A stretch of DNA of 53,396 bases from Streptomyces plumbidurans (GTDB lineage Bacteria > Actinomycetota > Actinomycetes > Streptomycetales > Streptomycetaceae): assembly GCF_019857225.1 (NCBI RefSeq), contig NZ_JAFJSY010000067.1, positions 1 through 53,396 on the forward strand. Direction: 5' to 3'. Under the pieces are notes generated by a model. That model had not been told where the DNA came from and did not search any database. It saw nothing but the letters and a program-made list of their open reading frames with translations. A program made the position numbers and the translations under genes. Every line of letters begins with the position of its first letter. Positions within the stretch are counted from its first letter, which is position 1. Below are positions 25,008 through 33,352 of this stretch, in pieces.

Positions 25008-25862
25008 ATGACGGAGCGGGAGACGGACGGTCGGCTGGGGGACGAGTTCTTCACGCCGGGAACCTCGTCGTTCACGGAGTTCCTGGCGGCGCACCGGCCC
25101 GAACTGCTGCCCACGCGCCGCCCCTTCCCCGACGGCGTGCGGGCCGAGGAGGGGCAATTCCCGCACGGCACCACCGTGCTCGCCCTCACCTACCGCGACG
25201 GCGTGATGATCGCGGGCGACCGCCGCGCCACCATGGGCAGCCTGATCGCCCAGCGCGACCTGGAGAAGGTGCACCCCGCCGACGACCACACGGCCGTGGC
25301 CTTCGCGGGCTCCGTCGGACTCGCGCTGGACATGGTGAAGCTGTACCAGGTCGAGCTGAAGCACTTCGAGAAGATCGAGGGCATCCCCATGACCCTCAAC
25401 GCGAAGGCGAGGCGCCTCGCCGGCATGATCCGGCAGAACCTCGGCCAGGCCATGCAGGGTCTCGCCGTCGTCCCCCTCCTGACCGGCTACGACGCGTCCC
25501 GGCCGGACGGCGAGCAGGGCCGCATCTTCAGCTTCGACGTCGTCGGCGGCCTGTACGAGAAGGACGGCTTCCACGCCGAGGGCTCCGGGTCGCCGTACGC
25601 ACGCGGCGCGCTGAAGAAGCTCTTCCACACGGGCATGGACCGGCGGGAGGCCGCCCTGACCGCCCTCCAGGCGCTCTACGACGCGGCCGACGACGACTCC
25701 GCGACCGGCGGCCCGGACCTCAACCGCCGTATCTTCCCCATCGTCTCCGTGATCACCGAGGAGGGCTTCGAGCGGCTGTCCGAGCCGGAGACAGAGGAGC
25801 TGACCCGGCAGATGGTGCAGCAGCGCCGCAGCAGTCCGGACGGACCGACCGCGGCCCCCTGA
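25008..25862 (+). CDS. prcB: orphan proteasome beta subunit paralogue
   Basis: A 284-residue 20S proteasome beta subunit. The N-terminal propeptide is about 54 residues (starting MTERETDGRLGDEFFTPG), and processing at FPHG|TT would expose Thr55 as Thr1. The catalytic residues are all present: Thr1, Asp17 (GDRRATMGS) and Lys33 (QRDLEK). The rest matches the family (DMVKLYQVELKHFEKIEG, QALYDAADDDSATGGPD). In Streptomyces prcB is normally in an operon with pup, dop and prcA; none is near, so this is a second copy, not the housekeeping one. A terminator hairpin is upstream, and the ribosome site is weak (GGGGGAG about 5 bases upstream). It could form a variant core with the chromosomal alpha subunit. 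Confidence 0.9.
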   Translation: MTERETDGRLGDEFFTPGTSSFTEFLAAHRPELLPTRRPFPDGVRAEEGQFPHGTTVLALTYRDGVMIAGDRRATMGSLIAQRDLEKVHPADDHTAVAFAGSVGLALDMVKLYQVELKHFEKIEGIPMTLNAKARRLAGMIRQNLGQAMQGLAVVPLLTGYDASRPDGEQGRIFSFDVVGGLYEKDGFHAEGSGSPYARGALKKLFHTGMDRREAALTALQALYDAADDDSATGGPDLNRRIFPIVSVITEEGFERLSEPETEELTRQMVQQRRSSPDGPTAAP

Positions 25863-25891
25863 GCGCGTGCGCCGGGCAGGCCCGCCGTCCG

Positions 25892-26851
25892 TCAGTCGCG
25901 CACCTTCAGGTCCTTGCGCCACTTCACGATCTGCTGCTCCGGATCTCCCGAGTACGACCAGGGAGTCCGGGTGGCCCGACGCCCCAGCATCCGCAGCAGG
26001 GGCGCGGCGACGTCCGGCGCATCGGCGTTGCAGGCCGCGTGCGCAAGGTAGTTGAGGTCGCGCACCTCGCCGGGCGCGATGCCGTCGTGCGTGCGGCCCA
26101 TGATCCAGCGCTGCCACGTCCGGCGTACGTCGCCGACGGCACCGTCATGGTCCCAGTGCTGCCCGAGACCCATCGCCGACCGGCTGCCCTGCGCCGCGTC
26201 GAGGGCATAGCGGTACTCCTCCACGCGCGCGTACTGCACCAGAACCGGCAGCGCACAGCCCGGAGGCGCCACCCCCGCCGCGTCACGGGCGAAGTCGTAC
26301 ATCAGGCCGTGTGTGCCGTGCCAGCGTGCCGAGTAGTAGTGCAGGATCTGCAGGTGGCCCTCCACGCTGTACGGATCGCGCCGGTGCAACTCGTCCCACC
26401 AGCGCGCCAGTTCCTGCCTGCGCACCCCCGAGGGGTACAGCCGGGCCACCGAGATCAGTGAGATCCAGGGCGTCGGGTCGTCCAGATACGCCTCTGTGGC
26501 CTGCAGGCACGCCGTCACGGCGGCGTCGATGCGCCGCTGGTCGATATGCATGCCTCGGCCCGCGGCGATGGCCAGGTTGAACGCCCGAGCCGTCTCCGTC
26601 GCAGCCCGCAGCACCAGCGCGTCCCCGCTGGTCGGTTCGGCGGCGAGCCACGACTCCACCGTCGAACTGCTCGCGCAGGCCTGCGCGAGCAGCCGGACGC
26701 GGTGACCGCGCGCGAGCCACTGCGCGCCGGTGACCCGCAGCAGGTCCCTGACGCCCTGCCAGCGGCCGATGACGATGTCGTGGCAGGCGTCGGTGAGGGC
26801 CGTGTCGCCGCAGTGCGGGTCGAAGTCGGGCGCGAATCGGTCTCTCGCCAT
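25892..26851 (-). CDS. conserved hypothetical helical-repeat protein
   Basis: A 319-residue soluble protein without a recognised domain. It begins MARDRFAPDFDPHCGDTAL and is largely helical with a TPR-like feel (WLAAEPTSGDALVLRAATE, AVTACLQATEAYLDDPTPWISLISVARLYPSG, WWDELHRRDPYSVEGHLQIL). The ribosome site is GAGGGG, seven bases before the ATG. It begins 11 bases after the stop of the APC permease gene, so the two are co-transcribed. Similar helical proteins with DUF4034-like features are found in actinomycetes next to transporters; their role is unknown. Possibly a cytoplasmic regulator of the permease. Confidence 0.7.
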   Translation of the reverse strand: MARDRFAPDFDPHCGDTALTDACHDIVIGRWQGVRDLLRVTGAQWLARGHRVRLLAQACASSSTVESWLAAEPTSGDALVLRAATETARAFNLAIAAGRGMHIDQRRIDAAVTACLQATEAYLDDPTPWISLISVARLYPSGVRRQELARWWDELHRRDPYSVEGHLQILHYYSARWHGTHGLMYDFARDAAGVAPPGCALPVLVQYARVEEYRYALDAAQGSRSAMGLGQHWDHDGAVGDVRRTWQRWIMGRTHDGIAPGEVRDLNYLAHAACNADAPDVAAPLLRMLGRRATRTPWSYSGDPEQQIVKWRKDLKVRD

Positions 26852-26862
26852 GGGGCGGCCCC

Positions 26863-28335
26863 TCAGAAGTCGGTGGAGAGACCCTCGTGGACACGGGAGT
26901 TCGCGGACTGCCGGTCGTCGGGGACGTACGCCGTCTCGACGGCGCGGGAGGCGTCGAGGCGTGCGGGCCGGTAGTAGTCGCTGCCCTGCCGCCAGTACCA
27001 GAGCATCGGGACCAGGCCGACGGCCAGCCCGCCGATGCCGATCACGATCGCGGCCGGGTCCAGCTCGCTCAGCGACTCGACGAAGATCCAGAACATGAAC
27101 CCGGCGCCGAACAGCGGCCACAGCCCGCCGAGCAGGAAGTCGGCGGGCGACTTCAGCAGCATCCTGCGGTACGCCACGACCACCGCGAGCCCCGCGAGGC
27201 CGTAGTACACGGCGATCTGCAGACCGATCGCCGAGATGGCGTCGGAGAGGATGTCGCCCACCGAACCAAGGGTGTTGGAGGCGATGAACATCGCCAGCGC
27301 CACCCCGCCCACCACCGTGATCGCCACCCACGGGGTGTTCCAGGTGCGGTGCACCCGGCCGAGCGCGGAGGGCATCGTACGGTCCCGTCCCATCGCGAAC
27401 AGCGAGCGGGTGACCTGGAGGAGCGTGGTCTCCAGGGTGGCGATGGTCGACAGCATCACGGCCACGACGAGCAGCTTGCCGCCCCAGCCGGGCCAGATCT
27501 CCTCACCGAGCGCGCCAAGGACGTTCGCATCGTTCTCCTCGATCTGCCGCGAGGTCAGGATGACGTTCACCGCGATGGTGAACACCTCGAACAGCAGGAA
27601 GACGATGCCCACCCCGATCAGGCCCGCGAGTCCGGTCGTGCGACGGCTGTTGCGGGTCTCCTCACTGAGGTTGCTGGTGACGTCCCAGCCCCAGTAGTAG
27701 AAGGCGGCGACCAGCGCGCCCGACGCGAAGCCGGACATCCCGTGGAAGTGGCCGAAGCCCAGCCAGGACCACTCGAAGTCGGCGGCATGGTGGGTGTGGA
27801 AAAGGGCGAGCACCGCGAACAGCGCGAGAATCGTCAACTCGATGCCGGACATGAGCAATTGGGCGCGCACCGTGAGCCGGGCGCCGCCCAGCACGACGAG
27901 CAGCATGAGCACGAACCAGGCCGCGCCGACCACCGTCGCGAGCGCGGTGTCGTCCGCGAGGCCCTCGTCGAAGAGGGCGAGCGTCATCGCGCCGGCCGGC
28001 AGCGATCCCGCCACCATGAAGATGGTCGCCGAGATCACCAGCGCCCAGCCGCTGATGAACCCGAGAAAGGGATGGAGCGTACGGCCCACCCATGAGTAAC
28101 TGGCGCCCGCGTTCACGTCGATACGGCCCAGATAGCTGAACGCGAGCGCGATGCCCAGCATGGGTATCGCGCAGTACAGCAGGGCCGCGGGGCCGGCCAT
28201 GCCCACCGCGCCGACGAGCACGGCCGTGGTGGCGGCGATGGAGTAGGCCGGGGCGCTGCCCGCCACGGCCATCACCACGGTGTCGAACGTACCGAGGACA
28301 TTGGCCTGCAGCCCTCTGCCCCTGATGTTGGTCAT
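26863..28335 (-). CDS. APC-family amino acid permease
   Basis: A 490-residue membrane transporter of the amino acid-polyamine-organocation superfamily. It has about 12 hydrophobic helices. The first-helix signature (FDTVVMAVAGSAPAYSIAAT) and the GASYSWVGRTLHPFLGFISGW segment near residue 90 are typical of cationic amino acid/polyamine-type permeases. It would import an amino acid or amine by proton symport. The gene starts at 28335 and is followed 11 bases later by the helical-repeat gene. The 333-base upstream gap contains a long imperfect inverted repeat at 28411-28453, a candidate operator or leader hairpin. The substrate cannot be predicted. Confidence 0.88.
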   Translation of the reverse strand: MTNIRGRGLQANVLGTFDTVVMAVAGSAPAYSIAATTAVLVGAVGMAGPAALLYCAIPMLGIALAFSYLGRIDVNAGASYSWVGRTLHPFLGFISGWALVISATIFMVAGSLPAGAMTLALFDEGLADDTALATVVGAAWFVLMLLVVLGGARLTVRAQLLMSGIELTILALFAVLALFHTHHAADFEWSWLGFGHFHGMSGFASGALVAAFYYWGWDVTSNLSEETRNSRRTTGLAGLIGVGIVFLLFEVFTIAVNVILTSRQIEENDANVLGALGEEIWPGWGGKLLVVAVMLSTIATLETTLLQVTRSLFAMGRDRTMPSALGRVHRTWNTPWVAITVVGGVALAMFIASNTLGSVGDILSDAISAIGLQIAVYYGLAGLAVVVAYRRMLLKSPADFLLGGLWPLFGAGFMFWIFVESLSELDPAAIVIGIGGLAVGLVPMLWYWRQGSDYYRPARLDASRAVETAYVPDDRQSANSRVHEGLSTDF

Positions 28336-28668
28336 GTGCGCTGCTTTCCGTCCTGCACGACGCGGGGCGACCTGACCCCGACGACGTAGGGAGGGGTGGG
28401 GGGTGGTGAATCCGCCCCGGACGCAGGAGGGTTGGCCTTGCGTCAGGGGCGGAGGAAGACATGGTGGAGCGCGCTCGGCCGGTGCGTCGCCGGGCAGTCA
28501 CAGCGTGTGTGCGAGTGATGATAGCCCCACGCTCTGTGCATTCAAGATTGACCAGGGGGTAATCTCCCGGGTCGCCGGGGGCGGGTGAGGTTGGACCCTG
28601 CGCAACGGGAAACGCGGACCGGGTACGGGTCGAACGGCGACCCGGCGCAGTGCGCGAAGGAGGCTGCC
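28336..28668. other. divergent intergenic region with inverted repeat
   Basis: The 333-base gap between the APC gene and DUF5709 has a 15-base inverted repeat, 14 of 15 paired: TCCGCCCCGGACGCA at 28411-28425 and TGCGTCAGGGGCGGA at 28439-28453, separated by 13 bases. It lies 76-118 bases upstream of the APC start. No gene is seen. A GTAATC region near 28560 could hold the DUF5709 promoter. I see no clear riboswitch consensus. Confidence 0.45.
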
Positions 28669-29172
28669 ATGAGCAGCGAGGAAGGCCGCCCCGAAGCGAT
28701 GGCGGACGACGTCCACCAGCCCACCGGGACCAACGAGGAGCAGGAGGACGCGGCGCCGCTCGACCTGCAGGACGCCCTCGGTGAACGCACCTACGACGAC
28801 ACCCTCGACGAGGGGTACTCCCCGCCGGAGAAGCCGCTCGGCGTCACCCGGCACGGCACGACGGCCGCCGAGCAGCAGGAGGGCGAGAGCCTCGACGAAC
28901 GGCTCGCCGAGGAGGTCCCGGACGTGACGGCGCCGCCGGGTGACGGGACGGGCGACCTGCCCGGGGGCGAGGGCGAGCCCGTCGACCCCGAGGCGGGTGC
29001 CGACCGCGCGGGCCGGCTGGTCGCTCCGGACGAGGGCCTTCGTCCCGACACCACGAAGGAGTCCGTCGCCTCCGACGTGGGCATCGACGGCGGGGCCGCC
29101 GGCGCGGAGGAGGCGGCCGTCCATGTCGTCGAGGACGACGCGGAGTTGCCCGGCGCCGGACGGGACGGCTGA
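28669..29172 (+). CDS. DUF5709-family acidic hypothetical protein
   Basis: A 167-residue highly acidic, probably disordered protein. It contains the family segments DTLDEGYSPPEKPLGVTRHGTTAAEQ, ESLDERLAEEVPD and the C-terminal RAGRLVAPDEG ... VGIDGGAAGAEEAAVHVVEDD. These are conserved in Streptomyces and relatives with no known function. GAAGGAGG lies six bases before the ATG. It is a single gene, convergent with sthA. Composition (Asp/Glu/Gly-rich, no hydrophobic core) suggests a stress-associated or nucleoid-like protein, but this is speculation. Confidence 0.82.
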   Translation: MSSEEGRPEAMADDVHQPTGTNEEQEDAAPLDLQDALGERTYDDTLDEGYSPPEKPLGVTRHGTTAAEQQEGESLDERLAEEVPDVTAPPGDGTGDLPGGEGEPVDPEAGADRAGRLVAPDEGLRPDTTKESVASDVGIDGGAAGAEEAAVHVVEDDAELPGAGRDG

Positions 29173-29189
29173 ACCGGCCGTCCGGCGCC
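29152..29189. terminator. bidirectional terminator between DUF5709 and sthA
   Basis: A perfect 12-base stem GGCGCCGGACGG (29152-29163) and CCGTCCGGCGCC (29178-29189) with a 14-base loop spans the DUF5709 stop codon and ends five bases before the sthA stop on the other strand. It can terminate both transcripts. Confidence 0.6.
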
Positions 29190-29194
29190 CGGCG

Positions 29195-30598
29195 TCAGTC
29201 CCCGATGTGGTCGATCTGCCGGAGCTTGTTCGTGGCGTCGAGGGCGGCGACCTTGTAGGACTCGGCCAGCGTCGGGTAGTTGAACACCGCGTCGACCAGA
29301 TAGTCGACCGTGCCGCCGCAGCCCATCACGGTCTGGCCGATGTGGATCAGCTCGGTGGCGCCGGAGCCGAAGCAGTGCACCCCTAGCAGTGTGCGGTCCT
29401 CGGGGGAGACCAGCAGCTTCAACATGCCGTGGCTGTCACCGACGATCTGGCCGCGCGCGAGTTCCCGGTAGCGTGAGACGCCGACCTCGAACGGCACGCT
29501 GTCCTCGGTGAGTTGGTCCTCGGTGCGGCCGACGAAGCTGATCTCCGGGATGGTGTAGATGCCGATGGGCTGCAGGTTCTGCATCTGCCCGACCGGCTCG
29601 CCGCAGGCGTGATAGGCCGCAGCCCTGCCCTGCTCCATCGACGTCGCAGCCAGCGCGGGGAAGCCGATCACGTCACCGACCGCGTAGATGTGCGGCACCT
29701 CGGTGCGGTAGTTCTCGTCGACCTTGATCCGGCCGCGCCGGTCCGCGGTCAACCCGGCCTTGGCCAGGTCCAGTTCATCGGTCAGACCCTGCCGGCCCGC
29801 CGAGTACATCACGGCGTCGGCCGGTATCTTCTTGCCGCTCTCCAGGACGGTGAGCGTGCCGTTCTGATGACGCTCCACCGCGGCGACCGTCTCGCCGAAG
29901 CGGAACGTCACGGCGAGGTCCCGCAGGTGGTACTTGAGCGACTCGATGATCTCCACGTCGCACATGTCGAGCATTCCGGCCCGCCTCTCGACGACCGTCA
30001 CCTTGCTGCCCAGCGCGGCGAACATGGAGGCGTACTCCATGCCGATCACCCCGGCGCCGACGATGACCATGGAGCGCGGGACGCGTTCGAGGGCCAGGAC
30101 GTTGTCGGAGTCCATGATCGTACGGCCGTCGAACTCGACGCTGTCGGGCCGGGCCGGACGGGTGCCGGTCGCGATGACGACGTGCTCGGCGCTGAGCATG
30201 CGTTCCTGGCCGGTGACCTCGCGCAGCGCGACCGTGTGCGGGTCGACGAAGCGTCCGGTGCCGGCGAACAGGGAGACGTGGTTGCGGGAGAGCTGGCTGC
30301 GGATGACGTCGACCTCGCGGCTGACCACGTGCTGGGTACGCGCGGTCAGGTCGGCGACGGTGATGTCCTCCTTCAGCCGGTAGCTCTGCCCGTAGAGATC
30401 GCGCTGGGTGAGTCCGGTCAGATACAGCACCGCCTCGCGCAGGGTCTTGGAGGGGATGGTGCCGGTATGGATGGAGACCCCGCCGACCATGTCGGGGCGG
30501 TCGATGACGGCGACCCGGCGGCCGAGTTTGGCCGCGGCGATGGCGGCCTTCTGGCCACCCGGGCCGGATCCGATCACAAGCATGTCGAAGTCGCGCAC
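29195..30598 (-). CDS. sthA: Si-specific soluble pyridine nucleotide transhydrogenase
   Basis: A 467-residue flavoprotein of the pyridine nucleotide-disulfide oxidoreductase family. The FAD motif GSGPGGQKAAIAA starts at residue 10. Instead of the redox-active CxxxxC pair it has GGVSIHTGTIPSKTLREAV, the known sign of the SthA transhydrogenase, with the Cys pair missing. The NAD(P) motif is GAGVIGMEYASMF near 180 and the second FAD motif GDVIGFPALA near 300. SthA moves reducing equivalents between NADPH and NAD+. The start is at 30598. The gene lies downstream of a small gene and convergent with DUF5709. Confidence 0.93.
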   Translation of the reverse strand: MRDFDMLVIGSGPGGQKAAIAAAKLGRRVAVIDRPDMVGGVSIHTGTIPSKTLREAVLYLTGLTQRDLYGQSYRLKEDITVADLTARTQHVVSREVDVIRSQLSRNHVSLFAGTGRFVDPHTVALREVTGQERMLSAEHVVIATGTRPARPDSVEFDGRTIMDSDNVLALERVPRSMVIVGAGVIGMEYASMFAALGSKVTVVERRAGMLDMCDVEIIESLKYHLRDLAVTFRFGETVAAVERHQNGTLTVLESGKKIPADAVMYSAGRQGLTDELDLAKAGLTADRRGRIKVDENYRTEVPHIYAVGDVIGFPALAATSMEQGRAAAYHACGEPVGQMQNLQPIGIYTIPEISFVGRTEDQLTEDSVPFEVGVSRYRELARGQIVGDSHGMLKLLVSPEDRTLLGVHCFGSGATELIHIGQTVMGCGGTVDYLVDAVFNYPTLAESYKVAALDATNKLRQIDHIGD

Positions 30599-30727
30599 CT
30601 GGGGAGTCTGTCAGCCCGAACCCCCTCTTCGAAAGGGCGAACGGGCAACGGCCGGGCAATGACCGACCGGATGTCCCGCTGATCGCCCGGGAGTTGAGCC
30701 TCCGGGCCGTCCAGTGTCCGGCGAGCG

Positions 30728-30934
30728 CTACGGCAGCAGCTTCTCGAGGGCCGCGGGGCCCTCCGCCTCCAGCTTGTGCCGGGCCCACTCGAGACTGCGC
30801 GGGGTGACGTCCCTGCCGGTGGCGAGGACGAGGTCCTCCGGCGACACATCGGTGCCGGTGCTGGTGTGGAGAAGGTCGTCCGGGGTGACGCGGTCCTCGG
30901 ACGACCCGGACGCGTCGGACTGTGATGTCGGCAT
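30728..30934 (-). CDS. small conserved hypothetical protein
   Basis: A 68-residue protein starting MPTSQSDASGSSEDRVTPDD and ending LEKLLP. It has the repeated half SPEDLVLATGRD / TPDDLLHTSTGTD, a duplicated helical element. No family known to me by function. GAGGAG lies six bases before the ATG at 30934, which supports this start over a longer frame. It precedes sthA, separated by about 130 bases, in the same direction. Similar small proteins occur across Streptomyces; role unknown. Confidence 0.6.
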   Translation of the reverse strand: MPTSQSDASGSSEDRVTPDDLLHTSTGTDVSPEDLVLATGRDVTPRSLEWARHKLEAEGPAALEKLLP

Positions 30935-31090
30935 CTTGGCTCCTCGGGTCCGGAACGCTTCTGCTAACACCATTCAACGCCCCGGCGCGACCTGCATCCC
31001 GAACGGGAACCGGTCCGAGATGCCGGGACGTATCAGCGGGCGTCTAATGAGAGGCAACGACCGTCTCGACCGGCAGAGAAGACCCAAGCC

Positions 31091-33352
31091 ATGTCAGCGA
31101 CCCGCAATGAGGCGGAGGCATCGGGCACCGCGGCCGGAGGGGTGCTGCGAGGGCTCGGACGATGGTGCGCCCGCCACTTCGTGATCGTCATCGTCGCCTG
31201 GCTGATCGCCCTCGTGGCGCTGCAGGTCCTCAACAGGTCCTTCGGCGGCGACTATTCCGACAACTTCTCGCTCCCGGGCACGCAGTCGCAGCAGGGGCTC
31301 GACGTGCTGAAGAAGCACGACCCCGCGGCGGGCGGCTACAGCAGCCAGATCGTCCTGCACGACGGACAGAAGTCGCTGACCGGCTTCGGCTCGCAGATGT
31401 CCACCGCGGTGAGCGACCTGCAGAAGCTGCCGCACGTCCTGTCCGCGCAGAACCCGCTGTCCGCACCCGCCTCGAAAATCGGCCCCCTCTCCTCCGACGG
31501 GAAGACCGCGTACGTCGCCGTGCGCTTCGACGTCCAGCCCTCGACCCTGGGCGACGACTACCTGAACGGTGTCGACAAGGCTGTGCAGCCGCTGCGCTCG
31601 GCCGGCGCGACGGTCGAGTACGGCGGGCCGCTGGGCGAGCTGGCCCGGCCCGCCGCCGACGACCGCGTGAGCGAACTCATCGGCTTCGGGGTCGCCATCG
31701 TCGTCCTGCTCGTCGGCTTCGGCAGTGTGATCGCCGCCGGACTGCCGCTGCTGACCGCGCTGCTGAGCGCGATCGGCGGCCTCGCGATCCTCGGGCTGCT
31801 CGCCTCGGCCTTCACCTTCGCCACCGTCTCGCCGACCCTGGCCACGATGATCGGCCTCGGCGTCGGCATCGACTACGCGCTGTTCCTGATCACTCGGCAC
31901 CGGCAGAACCTCATGAACGGCGCCGACCCGGTGCACTCCGCGGGCCACGCCACCGCCACCAGCGGACGGGCGGTCCTCGTCTCCGGCACCACGGTCATCA
32001 TCGCGCTGGCGGGCCTGTACGCGTCCGGCGTCAGCTTCATCGGCAAACTGGGCCTGGCCGCGGCGGTCACCGTGGTCTCGGCGGTACTCGGCGCGCTCAC
32101 CCTGGTCCCGGCCCTGCTCGGGCTGATCGGCCGGCACATCGACCGCTTCCGGGTGCGCAGGCCCGTCGCCGAGACCGACGCCGAACCGGGCGCCACTCCC
32201 CACGGCACCTGGCACCGCTACGCCCTGCGCGTCGAGCGCAGGCCCTGGCAGTTCCTGGCGGCCGGGGTCGCGGCCGTGATCGTCCTGGCCATCCCGGTGT
32301 TCTCCATCCAGCTCGGCCACATCGGCGACGGCGCCGACCCCACGTCCTTCACCGACCGGCGCGCCTACGACCTGATGACCAACGCCTTCGGCCCCGGCTC
32401 CAACGGCCCCCTCACCGTGGTGATCGACCAGAGCAAGGTGTCCTCCTCGCAGCGCTCGGACCTGTCCTCCCAGGCGCAGAAGACCCTCAACTCCGTGGCC
32501 GGCGCCTCCACCGTCACCTCGCTGACCCCCACCAAGGACGGGGACGTCCTGATCGGCACGGTCTACTCCGAGCAGTCCCCGCAGAGCGCCACCACCACGG
32601 ACCTGACCAACCGCCTGGTCCACCACACCCTCCCGGACGCGGTCTCCGGCACGGACGCCAAGGGCTATGTGACCGGCACGACGGCGGCCCAGGTCGACTT
32701 CCGCGACATCGTGGCGAGCCGGCTGCCGCTGATCATCGGCGTCGTGGTCGCGCTGGCCTTCCTGATCATCCTCGCCGTCTTCCGCGGCCTGCTCGTCGCC
32801 GTGAAGGCCGCCGTCCTCAACGTCCTGTCGATCGCGGCCTCCTACGGGGTCGTCGTGGCCGTCTTCCAGTGGGGCTGGGGCGGCCCCGGCCTCGGTGTCG
32901 CGGGCAAGGTGCCCATCGAGAGCTATGTGCCGATGATGATGTTCGCCATCATCTTCGGCCTGAGCATGGACTACGAGATCTTCCTGCTCTCCCGCGTCCA
33001 CGAGGCGTGGCTGCGCACCGGAGACGCCAAGGCCTCGGTCGCCCATGCCCTGGAGATCACGGCACGGGTCATCACCTGCGCGGCACTGATCATGGTGAGC
33101 GTCTTCGCCGCGTTCATCCTCAGCGACAACATCGTGGTCAAGATGCTCGGCCTGGGCCTCGCGGTGAGCGTGCTGATCGACGCGACCGTGGTGCGTCTGC
33201 TGATGGTGCCCGCCGTGATGACCCTGCTGGGCCGGCACGCCTGGTGGACGCCGCGGTGGCTCGACCGGGTGCTGCCGCACATCGACGCCGAGGGCGAGAA
33301 CGAGCAGGGCGCCGCCGACAACGTCAGCGAGCGTCCGGTGACGCGGGCGTGA
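31091..33352 (+). CDS. MMPL-family transporter
   Basis: A 753-residue RND/MMPL-type exporter. Two halves each have a periplasmic domain and a bundle of helices: the first transmembrane helix at about 25-42 (VIVIVAWLIALVALQVL), then helices from about 190-345, then 388-410 and 540-720. The first-half GLGVGIDYALFLITRH and second-half FGLSMDYEIFLLSRVHEAW are the conserved MMPL proton-relay helix-4/helix-10 motifs. The full length is normal. MMPL proteins export lipids or other hydrophobic metabolites, often with biosynthetic clusters; no such cluster adjoins. The ATG at 31091 has a weak ribosome site. It overlaps the convergent phosphatase gene by 29 bases. Confidence 0.92.
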   Translation: MSATRNEAEASGTAAGGVLRGLGRWCARHFVIVIVAWLIALVALQVLNRSFGGDYSDNFSLPGTQSQQGLDVLKKHDPAAGGYSSQIVLHDGQKSLTGFGSQMSTAVSDLQKLPHVLSAQNPLSAPASKIGPLSSDGKTAYVAVRFDVQPSTLGDDYLNGVDKAVQPLRSAGATVEYGGPLGELARPAADDRVSELIGFGVAIVVLLVGFGSVIAAGLPLLTALLSAIGGLAILGLLASAFTFATVSPTLATMIGLGVGIDYALFLITRHRQNLMNGADPVHSAGHATATSGRAVLVSGTTVIIALAGLYASGVSFIGKLGLAAAVTVVSAVLGALTLVPALLGLIGRHIDRFRVRRPVAETDAEPGATPHGTWHRYALRVERRPWQFLAAGVAAVIVLAIPVFSIQLGHIGDGADPTSFTDRRAYDLMTNAFGPGSNGPLTVVIDQSKVSSSQRSDLSSQAQKTLNSVAGASTVTSLTPTKDGDVLIGTVYSEQSPQSATTTDLTNRLVHHTLPDAVSGTDAKGYVTGTTAAQVDFRDIVASRLPLIIGVVVALAFLIILAVFRGLLVAVKAAVLNVLSIAASYGVVVAVFQWGWGGPGLGVAGKVPIESYVPMMMFAIIFGLSMDYEIFLLSRVHEAWLRTGDAKASVAHALEITARVITCAALIMVSVFAAFILSDNIVVKMLGLGLAVSVLIDATVVRLLMVPAVMTLLGRHAWWTPRWLDRVLPHIDAEGENEQGAADNVSERPVTRA

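Noticed and set aside
28336..28500. Guanidine (mini-ykkC) riboswitch before the APC operon
   Set aside because: The required pair of short hairpins with ACGR loops is not present; a simple imperfect inverted repeat is a better description.
31094..33280. Long minus-strand frame opposite the MMPL gene
   Set aside because: Only a shadow of the MMPL gene; no signature.
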